A stretch of 64,000 bases of DNA. Source: Promerops cafer. Its lineage: Eukaryota > Chordata > Aves > Passeriformes > Nectariniidae. This document shows positions 60,801 to 64,000 of this stretch, piece after piece. The translations under genes were made by a program, and so were the position numbers. Every line of letters starts with the position of its first letter. Positions within the stretch are counted from its first letter, which is position 1. The DNA lies in assembly GCA_013398275.1 (NCBI GenBank), contig VZSE01014927.1, forward strand, positions 806,906 to 870,905, written 5' to 3'. The notes beneath the pieces are model-generated. The model did not search any database, was not told the origin of the DNA, and was given only the letters and a program-made list of their open reading frames with translations.

Positions 60801-62986
60801 TTTAAGAACTATTAAAAAGTTGCCTTGTGGTACTTTTTCTATGCTTTTTAGCAATGCTGGTGATGATTTTTACCTTTTTAAAAAATTTTTCTTCACTCTG
60901 CCACTTTTGGGATAAGTCTTCCTATTCTGTTCCCCAACTGAGAATAAAGGTATTGCCTTTGACAGAATGATTCCAGATGGGGACCAGTATTTGCAAGGCT
61001 TAAATGTTATTCAATAAATTTTCAAGTGCTTTAAATTTGAGGACAGCATCTCACCTTGACTAACATTTCTGAGTTTTTTCACTCTTCCCTACTCCCCCCT
61101 CCCTTTTCTTTTAATGCAGTTAATCTGTTCCTGGGTTTTGCTACAATAAACTCTCTAGATTGGTATTATTAATAAAACCCTACCATCCTCCCCCTCATTC
61201 AATTAATCTATGCATCCTTTCTTTTTTTTGTGTGTGTGAAGGTGTCTGATGTCAACTTTGATGATTTAAAGGCCATAAAAAATAAAAATAAAATAATAAA
61301 ATCACCCAATAAGCTCTTAAAAAATAAGGGTGTGGGGGGAGGAGTGAGGAGAAGGATGCCCTGTGGTACAAACTATAAAAGGTTAGATTAGACTTTAGCA
61401 GAAAAGTCTCTGTGATAATTACTGTTATCTGCTGATCCATAAACTCTTCACACAAACTGCAACAGTAAACCAAAAAACTGACACTTTAATAGCAATGTGC
61501 TTTGTAGCGCGGGGACATCTCTCCTCCTCCTTCCCACATCTCTGTGCCTCCCAATGCTTCATTTCCTCACAGCCCTGTGACAGGCGGAGCTGACAACCCG
61601 GATTCCCAGCAAGCAGTGAGCAGCTAGAGGTTGGCACTAATTATTGCTAAACTTCTGCAGACTCACAGTGTGATCTAGTTGGGCAGGGAGGAGGAGGAGG
61701 GCAGGTTGAGGCAGACCAACACTCTGGTAGTTTGGGATTTTTTTGGGGGGCGGGGTGGGGGGTTTGGTTCTTTTTTAGTTTTGTTTTTGTTTTGGTGTTT
61801 TGTTTTTTGTTTTTTGTTTTTTGTTTTTTTTTTTTTGAAGGGCAGAAGAAATAAGGGGGTGCCAATAAATTCTGGGAGAAAAGAGCTGAATATGTCCGAA
61901 ATGCAAGGTGCTCCACTGCCTGCTGACCCTCAACTGGTGTAAATTGTCCCAGCCCCACCAGCCTGAGCTGGTTTCCATCACCAGCTCTGTGCCAGGCCCC
62001 AGCATCTGTGGTGCAGCCCTCTCGTGGCTCACTGCATGAAGAGGTCTTTCCACCACACAGATGGAGAGGGAGAGTTCCAGAAGCATCAGGAAATCTTCCT
62101 GGACTTGGCTTCTGTGACACCAAATAAAGAGCTGATTTATCAATGCCAACTTAAGGATGCAGCTCTGGACAGGAAAATTGAACGCTATGTTTCTCATGTT
62201 TGAAAATCGTTTTATGAGTGGCAACTCTGTACTGTTCCTGTAGCTTCACACCACGCCAGCCCCTTGCAGATACCAAGGCAGGAATCAGATAAAGTGAGGG
62301 AAGAGTACAGCTGAGAAAGGGCAAACGTTAAAGAGATGACTGGAGTCAGAGAACTGCCCTACATGTAGCCATGAAAAAGGTAGTCTGAAGATAATGATTC
62401 TATAAAACAATTAAGAGGAAATTGCAAATTTGAATTATAATTGAAGACGTCAGCTAGAGTAAATCACTAAGGGCAAAAAGAGCTCAGCTTCCTTCCACAG
62501 GCTCCATCTTTGCTGCATTTCTCAACCTGTTAGAATTTAACAGGAAACTATCAGCCATCCCTAAATATTTTGAGCCACTTCATAACATTCAAGAGACACT
62601 CACACCCAGTTTCTCAGGTCCTATAAGAATAGTGAAAACTCCCCCTGAAAAGATCTTGCTTTCCATTTTGTAGCATCAGGTTTATTGACTCATTTCCTAT
62701 AGAAAACTTAAAATCTGATAACATCCTACTCAGTTCAAGGGAAATATATTCTGAACAACATCTTCTGCAACACTTTAATTTAAAATAATTTTATATGACC
62801 AAAAACTCTAACCAACCAAAAAAATTGCAAGCCAGTAGCTACTGGGAAAAAAATGGCTCAACAACTTGGAATTAGGGTTAAATTAATTAAAAATAATAAG
62901 CATAAATATTTCTTCTAGATTAAGACACTAGGAATACAAGGAGATGCTGTAGTTTTTAGTCTGACATCATACATAAAGCACTCTCA
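54850..62986. other. Non-coding stretch, T/G-rich tracts and a hairpin
   Basis: No gene recognised in 8 kb. Structures seen: a perfect 12-bp inverted repeat (56608-56636) followed by T18 (56645-56662); a T/G-rich tract (58769-58880); T15 (60789-60803); and a G-run cluster (61734-61762) leading into a (GTTTTTT)n tract (61802-61836). The longest open frames of the window (58677-59168 and 61647-62123, minus strand) owe their length to these tracts. A patch at 61490-61670 with several CpGs looks mildly constrained. Confidence 0.55.
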
Positions 62987-63220
62987 TAGAATCTTACACT
63001 ACAGTGTCTGCATCTTGTCCCTCTATCTTGTCTGGTATACGGCTCATCTTAAAACACAATCCAATTTTCATGTGAACAACCCTACTGATGGAAGATCCAT
63101 CATTTTCCCAGATACACTGTCCAGCAGCATCGACCTTTTTGCATATTCTTTCAAATCCTTTTTTTTTTTTTAAATTTAAATTTAATAACTTGCAGCTTCA
63201 GGATCATGTTACTTAAACTG
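62987..63220 (-). mobile_element. Possible old CR1 3' region (antisense, weak)
   Basis: Begins with 'tcatagaatcttacac', which resembles the antisense CR1 terminus ('tcatagaatcatagaat'). It continues with 'ctgatggaagatccatcatt' and 'ttcccagatacactgtccag', resembling antisense CR1 'gatggagattccaccacctccctgggcaacctgttcca'. Later 'aatttaataacttgcagctt' could be the 'atctaatctaaacctgcagctt' region. A T13 run and indels break the alignment. Needs a profile search. Confidence 0.45.
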
Positions 63221-64000
63221 AACGTGTAACTAAATCAACTGTTTTTTTTTTTTTTGATGTGGTGGGTTTTTTTATGAGACAAACAGATATTACCAAAATA
63301 TGAAGAAATAGGTGCCTAGAAAGAAGTTAGTGAGATCAGAAAGCACAATCCTCATTCTTCCAAGAAACCATTATCATGATCAGCAGTCTTTCTGTGAAAA
63401 ACCCTGCATAAAATATATATGCATATATTACCAGTTTTAGAGAGAGTCTCAGTAAGCTGAAAGGGAGAACGAATCTGAAGCCGACAAAAGATTTTTATTT
63501 CTTTTTTAACTACACTGCATAATTACCCTGTGCAACAAATTGCCACAAGGTTCCACGAAAGCTGAGACCTCACCATAATTCCAAATAGGATTAGACATTT
63601 ATATGCATAATGACAACATCCACAGTTGCACTATCTCGGATAAGAAATGCTAGGGAAATAACCCTCATGCTTCCAGGCATAAGTCAACTGCATGGGAACA
63701 AAGTTGGGAAGAAATTTCGTTTATTCTGTACTTACCCCTTAAGTGGATTTTAGCACTTGTCCTGTAACACCAAAAATGGATGTAGAAATGGATGGTGTGT
63801 TCAGTCAAGGAGTTCTAGCAAGATTCAATTACACAAGTGTAATTTTCAAGTAACTGATGACACACAAGGCACCCTCCTCCCTTGGATTAAATTTTTTTCA
63901 CTTACACAGCTTTTTTTGTGTATAACAGATATCCATGCTGTCCACAGATATAGGAGAGAGGAAACACGGGTGTCCACACATCTATAGGATTGAACTGAAT
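63221..64000. other. Non-coding stretch, nothing recognised
   Basis: T14 at 63242-63255; otherwise AT-rich sequence without recognised gene or repeat. Confidence 0.6.

Noticed and set aside
61647..62224. Overlapping minus-strand frames of 149-158 codons
   Set aside because: They depend on the (GTTTTTT)n and G-rich tract at 61737-61840; low-complexity artefact.
1..64000. CRISPR arrays, operons, tRNA/rRNA genes, endogenous retroviral LTRs
   Set aside because: Looked for characteristic repeat spacing, B-box/anticodon structure and LTR landmarks; none seen, and the sequence is clearly vertebrate-type non-coding DNA.

Overview
This looks like about 64 kb of non-coding vertebrate DNA, most likely from a bird, and I found no gene I can defend. 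The organism call rests on relics of the sauropsid CR1 retrotransposon. Several end in the typical ATTCTRTGA-like 3' repeats and the conserved stretch reading roughly 'aaggtctttTCCAAyCTAAATGATTCT'. CR1 is sparse here, ancient MIR/CORE-type SINE fragments occur in both orientations, and there are no Alu, L1 or recent LTR elements, which fits a low-repeat avian genome. Several A-rich tracts of the AAAACCAAACCAAAC kind and a 213-base N gap (7838-8050) inside a minisatellite fit a bird assembly. Crocodilian or turtle DNA is not strictly excluded.

Layout. 1-7100 is AT-leaning sequence with one CR1 3' piece (2392-2850) and two MIR-like relics. 7130-7260 holds a paired POU-octamer inverted repeat. 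7598-8074 is a purine-rich minisatellite interrupted by the gap. 8075-27870 is mostly unannotatable, with three islands of note: 11340-11610 and 16000-16460, which look constrained, and 15120-15417, which looks like a polyadenylated transcript 3' end. 27870-29190 is a decayed CR1 copy of about 1.3 kb spanning the reverse transcriptase region to the 3' end. 32330-32480 carries an exact SOX-POU composite site. 41118-43010 has an antisense ancient CR1 tail and a sense CR1 tail, the latter directly beside a constrained-looking block (43090-43260). 46740-47360 is a GC-richer block that also looks constrained. The last 17 kb hold one more CR1 3' end, an RFX-type X-box, homopolymer and T/G-rich tracts, and a weak antisense CR1.

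No exon, tRNA, rRNA or CpG-island promoter was recognised. The longest open frames (about 120-160 codons, on both strands) have no recognisable domain. Several are built on homopolymer tracts, and their number is about what chance gives in a sequence this long. The best reading is an intergenic desert or a very large intron containing scattered candidate enhancers. The enhancer calls come from motif matches and retained CpGs read by eye; no alignment was possible, so conservation is inferred and not shown. I found no previously undescribed molecular system.
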